Positions 1 to 5,437 of a stretch of DNA of 6,063 bases are shown here, piece by piece. The stretch comes from Nitrospira sp. GTDB lineage: Bacteria > Nitrospirota > JACRHL01. Numbering within the stretch: the first letter of the stretch is position 1; the number at the start of each line of letters is the position of its first letter. The stretch is from the NCBI GenBank assembly GCA_026994095.1, contig JALWRU010000230.1, positions 1 to 6,063 on the forward strand, read 5' to 3'. The position numbers were made by a program, and so were the translations under genes. The notes below the pieces were generated by a model that saw nothing but the letters and a program-made list of their open reading frames with translations, did no database searches and was not told the DNA's origin.

Positions 1-1201
1 CATCGGTGGTCAATGTGAGGGTGAACGGGTACGGTTTGTTGAACTCCAGCCCGTGCTGATCGATCTGTAGCGGAACCCGTACTCGTGTGCCCTCCGATAC
101 CCGGACGTGCGGCTGGGCAAGGGTCGCCTGGCCTTCCGGCAGCCCGCTTACTGCCAGCATCACGTCGGTCGCTTCGCCCACCCGGTTGTGGATCACCACG
201 CTGTAGCTGACCCCGCCATCTTCGCCAAATTTCATGTGGTCCTGATGCACCCGCAACTCCAGCGGTACAAAGGTCATCAGCCCGAACATCAGCAGCCCCG
301 CCGAACCCAGCGCCCCGGCCAGTGGCCAGAACACCCGAGGCGAGCGCAGCATCGGTCTGCCGGATTCGATGCGCAACAACTCGCCTTGTGCGCTACCAAA
401 GCCGAACTCCAGCAGGCGCGGTTTGTCGAAGCGCCCCATGTACGACTCGCAACCGTCGATGCAGATGCCACAGTTGATGCAGCGGGTATAGATTTCCGGC
501 TGGCGCGGGTCCAGCCCCATGGGGCAGACATCCTTGCAGAGGGTGCAGGATTTACAGTCGCTGGCGCGCTCTTCGGAATAGCGGATGCGCAGGGTGTCAC
601 GCCCCCGAAACAGGTACTGATACAACCCGAAGGCGCACATATAGCGGCACCAAAAATGGCGCATTAGCCCAAAATCAAACACAAAATAGACCGTCAGCAT
701 CACAAAAAAACCGACAAACAACAGGTTGCCCCAGGGGGCCATCAACTGGGCCAGCAGCTCGCTGGTCGGATAGATGTAGTGCATGACCGTGAGGGTGCCC
801 ACCAGCGAGAAGGCGGTGACCGCCCCGGCAAACTGGAGCCAGCCCAGCCAGATGTCCCGAGTGGAACGGCCCGTGCGGTTGGCGTCCCGGTCCGGGTCAA
901 AGCCGGTGTTCATGTGACGCCCCAGCAGCTTTTGCAGCAGCTTTGAAAGGGCCTCCGATACGGTAAACTGGGGGCACATCCAGCCGCAAAAACTCTGCCC
1001 TAACGGATAGAAAAAGACCGTGGCGGTGAACAGCAGCACACCAATGGCCCCTACGATGACCGAAAAATCCTGTAGATAAAACAGGTGGTCCCCCAGCCGC
1101 AATACGCCTCGCCCCGGACTAAATTCAAACAGCCCGGTAAAGGGAAACAGCACCACCAGCGCCAGCACACTCCACTGCACCAGGTGGCGTCGCCGGGTCA
1201 T
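1..1201 (-). CDS. CcoG/FixG-like membrane polyferredoxin (4Fe-4S), C-terminus off the window
   Basis: Reading the minus strand from the ATG at 1201 gives 400 uninterrupted codons with no stop before the left edge, so the gene is partial at its 3' end. Predicted membrane segments lie near residues 8-26, 44-66, 120-141, 156-180 and 289-312. CGWMCPQ (72-78) and WCRYMC (184-189) are the paired membrane-proximal cysteine motifs of the CcoG/NapH/NosR group. Two classical 4Fe-4S motifs follow: CxxCxxCxxxCP at 216-227 and CxxCxxCxxxC at 241-251. After the last helix an exported beta-type domain begins (about 313 onward), as in FixG C-terminal domains. CcoG proteins (about 470 residues) assist cbb3 oxidase assembly, probably by copper reduction; whether this relative does so is unknown, since no cco genes are visible. 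An in-frame GTG at 1225, just past the nrtS stop, is an alternative start; neither start has a clear Shine-Dalgarno. Confidence 0.85.
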   Translation of the reverse strand, partial: MTRRRHLVQWSVLALVVLFPFTGLFEFSPGRGVLRLGDHLFYLQDFSVIVGAIGVLLFTATVFFYPLGQSFCGWMCPQFTVSEALSKLLQKLLGRHMNTGFDPDRDANRTGRSTRDIWLGWLQFAGAVTAFSLVGTLTVMHYIYPTSELLAQLMAPWGNLLFVGFFVMLTVYFVFDFGLMRHFWCRYMCAFGLYQYLFRGRDTLRIRYSEERASDCKSCTLCKDVCPMGLDPRQPEIYTRCINCGICIDGCESYMGRFDKPRLLEFGFGSAQGELLRIESGRPMLRSPRVFWPLAGALGSAGLLMFGLMTFVPLELRVHQDHMKFGEDGGVSYSVVIHNRVGEATDVMLAVSGLPEGQATLAQPHVRVSEGTRVRVPLQIDQHGLEFNKPYPFTLTLTTD

Positions 1202-1228
1202 GTTGTCGATGTTTACCGGCTGCACGGG

Positions 1229-1531
1229 TCAGTCACACGGACCATTTCTGATGGCCCCCACCGCTGCGGCTGTAGCGACGGCGTAAGGCACCAGATAGGT
1301 CAACACCACCCGCCACAGATCCACCTGTTGCCACTGACCCAGCAGCAACTTGTCGCCGCTGTTAATCAGCACCAGTAGTGTGCCCACCAGCAGCGACGTG
1401 GCGCGGGCGCGACGGCGGATGGCGGGCCGTAGCGCCACTGCCCACCAGCCGGGTGGGGGGCTGGCGGCCACAGGCTCTCCGCAGCAGGTGCAGCCGCAGG
1501 AGCAGGCGGGCGGCTGGAGGGCGTCAGACAT
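1229..1531 (-). CDS. nrtS: NrtS-family nitrate/nitrite transporter, small membrane protein
   Basis: This 100-residue protein has the NrtS signature: a first helix SLLVGTLLVLINSGDKLL (46-63), a polar turn, then a second helix around RVVLTYLVPYAVATAAA (74-90). NrtS proteins are small two-helix membrane proteins first characterised in cyanobacteria as nitrate/nitrite transporters, probably acting as oligomers. The N-terminal 40 residues are an extension not needed for that fold: cysteines at 10, 12, 14, 16 and 17 (ACSCGCTCC), then a Pro-rich stretch and an Arg-rich segment (RRRAR, 39-43) just before the first helix, consistent with a cytoplasmic N-terminus. The start at 1531 is preceded by AAGGA four bases upstream. 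The stop codon lies 27 bases before the ATG of the ferredoxin gene and in the same frame, so the two are probably co-translated. The family assignment is from memory of the motif; transport was not shown for this protein. Confidence 0.8.
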   Translation of the reverse strand: MSDALQPPACSCGCTCCGEPVAASPPPGWWAVALRPAIRRRARATSLLVGTLLVLINSGDKLLLGQWQQVDLWRVVLTYLVPYAVATAAAVGAIRNGPCD

Positions 1532-1700
1532 GGGATCCTTTGGTGTGTCACTAAGACCGGGGTTGATAGCGCAGTCAGGGAAGGCCGTCAGAAGGGCTAT
1601 TCTACAGTGCCCGTCGTCCGGATGGGCAGGTGGGGCGATACGCAGCCGTTGGCGAGGGCGCGCACAGGCGGTCTGGCGCCAGTAAACAGGGTTACCATCC

Positions 1701-1719
1701 GCTGCCGACTACCGGCAGC
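1701..1719 (-). terminator. Stem-loop downstream of the TPR gene, possible terminator
   Basis: GCTGCCG and CGGCAGC form a perfect 7-bp stem around a 5-base loop, beginning 22 bases past the stop of the TPR gene. There is no following T-tract on the minus strand, so it is at best a Rho-assisted or 3'-end-stabilising hairpin. If it does not terminate, the TPR gene and nrtS could be co-transcribed. Confidence 0.3.
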
Positions 1720-1740
1720 AGGGTGTCTGTCGATGCCTTG

Positions 1741-2574
1741 TCAGTTCAACTGCGCCAGCGCCTGTCGGGCTGCGTCCGCTTGGGGTTTGTCGCCAGATTT
1801 TTCAAACAGGTCAATGGCTTGCCCGTACATCTCACGGGCGGAGATGCGGGCCTTTCGCTCCTCAAACACCATGCCCAGATTGCGATAGATAATCGCCATG
1901 CCGTGGGTGTTTTCCAGCGCCTCTTGTAATGCCAGCGCCTCCCAGAAGTGATCCTGGGCGCTGGGCCAGTCGGAACGCATGGCCGACAGGGTCCCCAGAT
2001 TGCTGTAAACCGTGGCCTGTCCGACCCGGTCGCCCACCGTTCGGTAGAGTCTGAGGGCCGCTTCGTACATGGCCTCAGCCTCGGCCTTGCGGCTGGTATT
2101 GAGGTAGTAGACCGCCAGTGTGCGGGCGGCTTCGGCCGCCATGCTGGTGCTTTGGCGGGTGCCGATCTGCTCGCCCAGCTCGATCAGCTTGAGGCGTGGT
2201 CCAATGGCCTGATCAGGCCAGCCCAGCCGGTCATAAATCTCTGCCATGGAGCGCCAGGCCACCAGGTTGGTCGGTTCAATCTCTGCGGCGCGGGTGTAGG
2301 CGGCCAAGGCCTTGTCCGGATGTTGGGCCCGTATCCGGTCGCCCATTTCCACCCCCAGTCGGGAGGCCTTCATGCGCTCCTCCGGGGTGGGCTGGTAGGG
2401 GGCAGTACCCGCCGGTTGTTGCGGCGCGCTTGCAGCGGGCGGTAACTGTTGCGCCCACACGTTGATGGAAGAGCCGATCAGCAGCAACCCCAAGGCTCCG
2501 GCCAGCATTGGCAGGTAGCGGGCAGCGGTCTGTGTGCGGAGATATGCTCCGCCCGCCCGTTGGCACACAGCCAT
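1741..2574 (-). CDS. Secreted tetratricopeptide-repeat (TPR) protein
   Basis: The 277-residue protein has a Sec signal peptide: basic residues up to R19, a hydrophobic core (about 23-37) and a likely cleavage after VWA (41). A Pro/Gln/Ala-rich linker runs to about residue 64. The rest is a run of TPR-like helical hairpins, near 69-101 (ALAAYTRAAEIEPTN), 103-136, 148-181 (EAMYEAALRLY), 186-221 (YSNLGTLSAM, then FWEALAL) and 225-261 (YRNLGMVFEE, then YGQAIDLFEKSGD). TPR arrays bind other proteins; here they would lie in the periplasm. The partner is unknown. I start the gene at ATG 2574, because GGAG lies eight bases upstream and the signal peptide fits; the frame is open to an ATG at 2646, but that would put a Gly/Pro-rich segment before the signal sequence. 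A sigma-70-like promoter lies upstream. Confidence 0.85.
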   Translation of the reverse strand: MAVCQRAGGAYLRTQTAARYLPMLAGALGLLLIGSSINVWAQQLPPAASAPQQPAGTAPYQPTPEERMKASRLGVEMGDRIRAQHPDKALAAYTRAAEIEPTNLVAWRSMAEIYDRLGWPDQAIGPRLKLIELGEQIGTRQSTSMAAEAARTLAVYYLNTSRKAEAEAMYEAALRLYRTVGDRVGQATVYSNLGTLSAMRSDWPSAQDHFWEALALQEALENTHGMAIIYRNLGMVFEERKARISAREMYGQAIDLFEKSGDKPQADAARQALAQLN

Positions 2575-2582
2575 TCTTGTCA

Positions 2583-2586
2583 CTCC
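2583..2586 (-). promoter_or_regulatory. Shine-Dalgarno deciding the TPR gene start
   Basis: GGAG on the minus strand, with an 8-base spacer to the ATG at 2574. It favours this start over the upstream in-frame ATG at 2646, which has no comparable site. Confidence 0.6.
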
Positions 2587-2722
2587 GTGCAGGGGGCCAC
2601 CGGGGTTACCGGCACCGGGCCAGCGTGAGCCGCCCGGTTTAGCCACCGTTAGTATCTGTCACGCCCGAGCGCGGGCGCACCTCACGATCGCCACACTATA
2701 AGTAAGCGATCTAACAAGATAA

Positions 2723-2750
2723 ATTGTACCACGGAGGTGTCTGCCCTCAA
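2723..2750 (-). promoter_or_regulatory. Sigma-70-type promoter for the TPR gene
   Basis: On the minus strand, TTGAGG (2745-2750) and TACAAT (2723-2728) are separated by 16 bases. They match the consensus at 4 of 6 and 5 of 6 positions. Transcription would start near 2716, giving a leader of about 140 bases that contains the hairpin CGCCCG-CGCT-CGGGCG near 2665-2680. A second candidate -10, TATAGT (2695-2700), lacks a good -35. Confidence 0.5.
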
Positions 2751-2793
2751 CCGTGCGGACGGTGGTCTGCCGGGTAAGTTACCTGAAATCGGG

Positions 2794-3504
2794 CTAGAAC
2801 GGTGCCGCGAAGCCGGAGCCGTAGGTGTCGGTGGGCAGTTCTTCGATAATGATCGAGTCGGAGGCAGGCAGCTTCACGGTGCGGTCGACCGGAGAGCGGC
2901 CAGCGACGCCTACAGTAGTCGCAGTGGCGGTTTTGGTCTCGGTGGAGGCCTGTTTGGCCTGCGCCAGCACCCCGGTATCGACCGCCTTGTCTTTATTGAA
3001 ACGTGGAGTACGCAGGCGCACCCCTCGAACCGGTGTACCGGTGGTGCACAGCACACGCATGCCCAATACCGCGTCTTCCGGGGTCATGGACGGGCGGCGG
3101 CTGGAGGAGTTGACTGTCCAGCGGTAGCCCGGTCGTTTGTCGGGTACGTCACGACTCCACAGGGCGCTGTTGTAGGGTAGCCGCAAGCGGATCAGCGGGG
3201 CCTTGGACAACTGCTTGCGGGTCGGTACCCGCCAGGCCACCCCGGAGGAGGGCGGCAGGCTGGCGCAATACAGGGTGGCCTCGACCACGCTCATTTCTTT
3301 AGAGACTGCCGGGTGCCACATGGCTGCGCGTGGCGCGTAGACCCGTCGGCTGGGACGGTCAGCGATGCGGGTGGCCTTGACGATCTGCGCCGCAGGCGGG
3401 GCGGCAACAGCGGTGCCAGATGAATAGACCGACCCGTGATGACCGCCGGGGCCGTGGGCACATGCCGATAGTAACAATAGTATGGCAACTAGGGAAAAAC
3501 GCAT
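2794..3504 (-). CDS. Lipoprotein with a DUF1566/Lcl-like domain
   Basis: The 236-residue protein opens with a lipoprotein signal, MRFSLVAILLLLSAC: the lipobox is LSAC with the lipidated Cys at 15. The +2 residue is Ala, which predicts outer-membrane sorting. After a low-complexity linker (about 16-45), residues 60-155 resemble the DUF1566/Lcl C-terminal type fold: AWRVPTRKQL (90-99, compare WRLPT-x-x-EL), ALWSRDVP (114-121), RWTVN (128-132) and GMRVLC (148-153, compare the usual VRCVR end). Cys80 and Cys153 could form a disulfide. The tail (156-236) is Thr/Ala/Lys-rich and has no family I recognise. DUF1566 domains occur on secreted and surface proteins of mostly unknown role. I prefer ATG 3504 over the adjacent GTG 3507, because AAAGGT lies about 8 bases from the ATG. 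The domain match is distant. Confidence 0.75.
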   Translation of the reverse strand: MRFSLVAILLLLSACAHGPGGHHGSVYSSGTAVAAPPAAQIVKATRIADRPSRRVYAPRAAMWHPAVSKEMSVVEATLYCASLPPSSGVAWRVPTRKQLSKAPLIRLRLPYNSALWSRDVPDKRPGYRWTVNSSSRRPSMTPEDAVLGMRVLCTTGTPVRGVRLRTPRFNKDKAVDTGVLAQAKQASTETKTATATTVGVAGRSPVDRTVKLPASDSIIIEELPTDTYGSGFAAPF

Positions 3505-3689
3505 CACAGGTGACCTTTACACAGCAAAATCGAGGTAGACGCCACCGCAAAACGGCACACGTCACCCGCTGCACGACCACCTATTCGCGCAAAGAACAAA
3601 CCGATTACCTGCAATTCAGAGGCCACCACATTGGCCATCCGACGGTGCAAGCGCCTGAGCCTTTAACCAAGCGGCAAAACTCACAGCAT

Positions 3690-3708
3690 CCGGTACCCGA
3701 AGGCCCGG
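3690..3708 (-). other. UUCG-tetraloop hairpin in the lipoprotein mRNA leader
   Basis: On the minus strand CCGGGCC-TTCG-GGTACCGG folds as a 7-bp stem with one bulged A and one G-U pair, closed by the very stable C(UUCG)G tetraloop. On the plus strand the same positions would have a C-A mismatch and a CGAA loop, so the minus transcript is the better folder. It would sit near the 5' end of the lipoprotein mRNA if the promoter just upstream is correct. Confidence 0.45.
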
Positions 3709-3728
3709 CTACAAACAATGATGACCGT

Positions 3729-3759
3729 AGTATATGGCAATTTTTACTCTAAGTGTGAA
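3729..3759 (-). promoter_or_regulatory. Possible promoter for the lipoprotein gene
   Basis: On the minus strand, TTCACA (3754-3759) and TATACT (3729-3734) each match the sigma-70 consensus at 5 of 6 positions, but the spacer is 19 bases, longer than ideal. The surrounding bases are the most AT-rich of the region. Transcription would start near 3722 and leave a leader of about 220 bases. Confidence 0.3.
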
Positions 3760-3777
3760 AAAAATGAGCAGTACATT

Positions 3778-3805
3778 TTGCACGGTAAAGGGGGCAACCG
3801 TGCAA
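3778..3805. repeat. Perfect 9-bp inverted repeat with 10-base G-rich loop
   Basis: TTGCACGGT (3778-3786) and ACCGTGCAA (3797-3805) are exact reverse complements around the loop AAAGGGGGCA. No T-tract follows directly on either strand, so it is not a typical terminator. It lies between the two divergent promoters and upstream of the -35 candidate for the lipoprotein gene, where a regulator site is also possible. Confidence 0.5.
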
Positions 3806-3806
3806 C

Positions 3807-3819
3807 CTGTGTGACACAG
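3807..3819. repeat. 13-bp palindrome CTGTGTGACACAG, operator-like
   Basis: Two 6-base arms mirror each other around a single G, two bases after the preceding inverted repeat. The size and symmetry fit a dimeric repressor half-site pair. It does not match the CRP or FNR consensus spacing, so I name no regulator. Confidence 0.3.
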
Positions 3820-3846
3820 CCCCAGCGAGGGTGGTAACGGCATCAC

Positions 3847-3875
3847 TTGACGCAGATCGATTACTGACGTAACGT
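3847..3875 (+). promoter_or_regulatory. Possible promoter for the EamA transporter gene
   Basis: TTGACG (3847-3852) matches the -35 consensus at 5 of 6 positions, and TAACGT (3870-3875) is a poor -10 (3 of 6) at 17-base spacing. It is the best plus-strand pair I find upstream of the transporter. It would give a leader of about 225 bases covering all the hairpins at 3903-4057. Confidence 0.25.
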
Positions 3876-3902
3876 ATCTCGGCTATGTTGAATGCACCCG
3901 CA

Positions 3903-4057
3903 CATCTGTACCGTCGTCCGGCAACCTGCCCGGTATGGCATGCCATTATCGGCAAACAGATGGCTTGGCTAGTAGCCAAGTTGACACGGGTTGTAGCACT
4001 CCCGGTGGCCTTCTCCTAAGCGCCCACCTTCCTTGCAACCCGACGCCGGTCGGGTTG
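3903..4057 (+). ncRNA. Candidate structured leader RNA upstream of the EamA gene
   Basis: Consecutive hairpins are visible on the plus strand. CATCTGT (3903-3909) pairs with ACAGATG (3956-3962), enclosing a bulged 11-bp hairpin (3927-3954) capped by the palindrome ATGGCATGCCAT. CTTGGCT-AGT-AGCCAAG (3964-3980) follows directly. GGTGG (4004-4008) pairs with CCACC (4024-4028). CAACCCGAC-GCCG-GTCGGGTTG (4036-4057) is a perfect 9-bp stem. The segment GCAACCCG (4035-4042) can instead pair with CGGGTTGT (3987-3994), so two exclusive folds exist. The last stem ends 40 bases before the Shine-Dalgarno. I match it to no known riboswitch class. The structure is hand-drawn, and GC-rich sequence can form such stems by chance. 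Confidence 0.35.
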
Positions 4058-4097
4058 TTGGGGTTCCCTCTTCCCGGTTCGGTCGTTGACTGATCCC

Positions 4098-4102
4098 GGA
4101 GG
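4098..4102 (+). promoter_or_regulatory. Shine-Dalgarno supporting the GTG start of the EamA gene
   Basis: A full GGAGG lies five bases before the GTG at 4108. It supports GTG over the in-frame ATG codons inside the first helices, the earliest of which would remove the first membrane segment. Confidence 0.7.
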
Positions 4103-4107
4103 TTCTT

Positions 4108-5124
4108 GTGAACCCCTCACACAGCCCGAAATTGTCTCCCCTTTCATCCCAGTCGCCCCCGTCGTCTGTTAGCGCGCCGGTCCGTTCTGCCGACCCGGCC
4201 CGCGCCGCCCGTATCGGTGCCGCGCTGATTATCGCCGGGGCGGTGGCCTTCTCCAGCAAGGCGGTGATGGTAAAGATGGCCTATGCGGTGGACCCGTCCA
4301 TCACGCCCATCACCATCATGGCGGTGCGCATGGCCTTCGCCCTGCCGCTGTTTGTGCTGTCGGCCTGGTGGGTGGTGCGGCGCGGGGTAGCCAAAGGGAA
4401 CGGACGAGTGTCAATCGGCGACGGTCTGCGCATCGGCGGGCTGGGCATGCTCGGTTACTACGTCGCCATGTACATGGATTTTGCCGGGCTGTCGTACATC
4501 TCCGCCGGGCTGGAGCGGCTGATCCTGTTTGTCTTCCCCACCATGGTGGTGCTGCTGTCGGCCTGGAAGTCCAGCCAGCGGGTGCCGGTGCGCACCCGTG
4601 TGGCGTTGGCGGTCACCTATTTTGGTGTGGCCATCGCGGTAGCGGGGAGTGTGCAAATGAGCGGCAGTCCGTCGGATCTGCTCATCGGCAGTCTGCTGGT
4701 GCTGGGTAGTGCGCTGGCGTTTGCCCTGTTCAATGTGGGGGCCGAGTCGATGATCCGCAAGGTGGGGCCGGCCCGTTTTACCGCCATCTCAATGGTCTGG
4801 GCGTCGTTGGCGTCGCTCACCCATTTTGCGGTGGTGCAACTGCCGCAAAGCCGCGACCTGTGGCCGCAACTACCCGCTGAAGCGTTGACCGAATTGACGC
4901 TCATCTGCGCGGTGATGGCGGTAGTAGCCACGGTGGTTCCGAGTTTCCTGATCTCCGCTGGTGTGGCCCGGTTGGGAGCAGGGAGGGCGGCGATTATCGG
5001 CTCGGTAGGCCCGGTGGCCACGTTTGTCATGGCCGGGATGGTGTTGGGAGAGGTGGTGACAATGGCGCAGGTGGTGGGGGGGGTTGTAGTAGTAGCAGGA
5101 GTAATAACCGTCACCCGGCAGTGA
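4108..5124 (+). CDS. EamA/DMT-superfamily inner-membrane transporter
   Basis: The 338-residue protein starts at GTG with a GGAGG five bases upstream. After a Ser/Pro-rich cytoplasmic N-terminus (1-35) come about ten hydrophobic helices arranged as two EamA repeats, roughly 37-180 and 192-335. The first repeat opens with IGAALIIAGAVAFSSKAVMV and contains AGLERLILFVFPTMVVLL (133-150). The second opens with GSLLVLGSALAFALFNVGAE and ends with the typical GSVGPVATFVMAGMVLGE (298-315) and a Gly/Val-rich last helix. Both the length and the GP-x-x-x-F-x-x-x-x-LGE end are normal for drug/metabolite transporters that export small metabolites such as amino acids; the substrate cannot be read from the sequence. 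A run of eight G (5076-5083) sits in the last-helix coding region. The gene has a long structured leader and is followed at once by a repeat array, so it appears monocistronic. Confidence 0.9.
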   Translation: MNPSHSPKLSPLSSQSPPSSVSAPVRSADPARAARIGAALIIAGAVAFSSKAVMVKMAYAVDPSITPITIMAVRMAFALPLFVLSAWWVVRRGVAKGNGRVSIGDGLRIGGLGMLGYYVAMYMDFAGLSYISAGLERLILFVFPTMVVLLSAWKSSQRVPVRTRVALAVTYFGVAIAVAGSVQMSGSPSDLLIGSLLVLGSALAFALFNVGAESMIRKVGPARFTAISMVWASLASLTHFAVVQLPQSRDLWPQLPAEALTELTLICAVMAVVATVVPSFLISAGVARLGAGRAAIIGSVGPVATFVMAGMVLGEVVTMAQVVGGVVVVAGVITVTRQ

Positions 5125-5129
5125 TCTTC

Positions 5130-5256
5130 TATCGGCGTCCGCTTTTGGCGTGTACGCAACGACTCCGGCTCCCGAAAATCCTCAACGTAGCGCTGCTACG
5201 CCTCCGGTATTTCGCTCGCCTGCGGCGTCACGTACACACCAAAATCGAACGCCTAC
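5130..5256. repeat. Long-palindrome repeat, copy 1 of 3
   Basis: The 127-bp unit begins five bases past the EamA stop codon. Its outer arms (GGCGTCCGCTTTTGG on the left, CCAAAATCGAACGCC on the right) are near-reverse complements and continue inward as GTGTACG/CGTACAC. The centre is CGTAGC-GCT-GCTACG. The whole unit can fold into one long hairpin with a few internal loops. It could act as a 3'-end structure for the transporter mRNA. Confidence 0.8.
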
Positions 5257-5268
5257 CCCGTGAGTCTT

Positions 5269-5289
5269 TACCGGCGTCCGCTTTTGGCC
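5269..5289. repeat. Orphan half-arm of the palindromic repeat
   Basis: This 21-base stretch repeats the left outer arm (CCGGCGTCCGCTTTTGGCC) between copies 1 and 2, without a matching right arm. It looks like the remnant of a deleted fourth copy or of an incomplete duplication. Confidence 0.65.
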
Positions 5290-5300
5290 TTATGGCCATC

Positions 5301-5426
5301 TATCGGCGTCCGCTTTTGGCTTGTGAGCAACCTCTCCGGATCGGCGAAATCCTCAACGTAGCGCTGCTACGCCTCCGGTTTCGTCTCACCTGCGAGAACG
5401 CTCACAAGCCAAAATCGAACGCCTAC
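5301..5426. repeat. Long-palindrome repeat, copy 2 of 3
   Basis: This 126-bp unit has the same orientation as copy 1. The outer arms pair over 24 positions with two mismatches, reaching GGCTTGTGAGC on the left and GCTCACAAGCC on the right. The central stem CGTAGC-GCT-GCTACG is the same as in copy 1. The 44 bases between copies 1 and 2 include the orphan half-arm. Confidence 0.8.
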
Positions 5427-5437
5427 GCGTGGCTATC

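Larger units (their letters stand above)
3505..4107. other. Divergent intergenic region, 600 bases, rich in hairpins
   Basis: I see no gene here; the short open frames have no ribosome site, no recognisable domain and biased composition. The region separates the minus-strand lipoprotein gene from the plus-strand EamA gene, so it should hold both promoters and both leaders. It contains an AT-rich core (about 3728-3780), a UUCG-tetraloop hairpin, a 9-bp perfect stem, a 13-bp palindrome and a chain of hairpins leading into the EamA gene. These are listed separately. Confidence 0.7.

Noticed and set aside
107..667. 186-codon plus-strand open frame
   Set aside because: It is antisense to the clear iron-sulfur protein gene and has no recognisable content; it is a GC-rich shadow frame.
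1599..1604. TAGAAT as a -10 box for nrtS (minus strand)
   Set aside because: No acceptable -35 lies 16-18 bases upstream, so the site cannot be supported alone; nrtS may also be read from the TPR promoter.
2600..2716. c-di-GMP (GEMM) riboswitch in the TPR gene leader
   Set aside because: A GC-rich hairpin is present, but the conserved core elements of GEMM are missing.
3749..3979. 76-codon minus-strand open frame in the divergent intergenic region
   Set aside because: It crosses all the inverted repeats, has no ribosome site or domain, and its composition is not protein-like.
4617..5159. 180-codon minus-strand open frame opposite the EamA gene
   Set aside because: The Thr/Ala-rich product is the antisense image of the Val/Gly-rich helices of the transporter.
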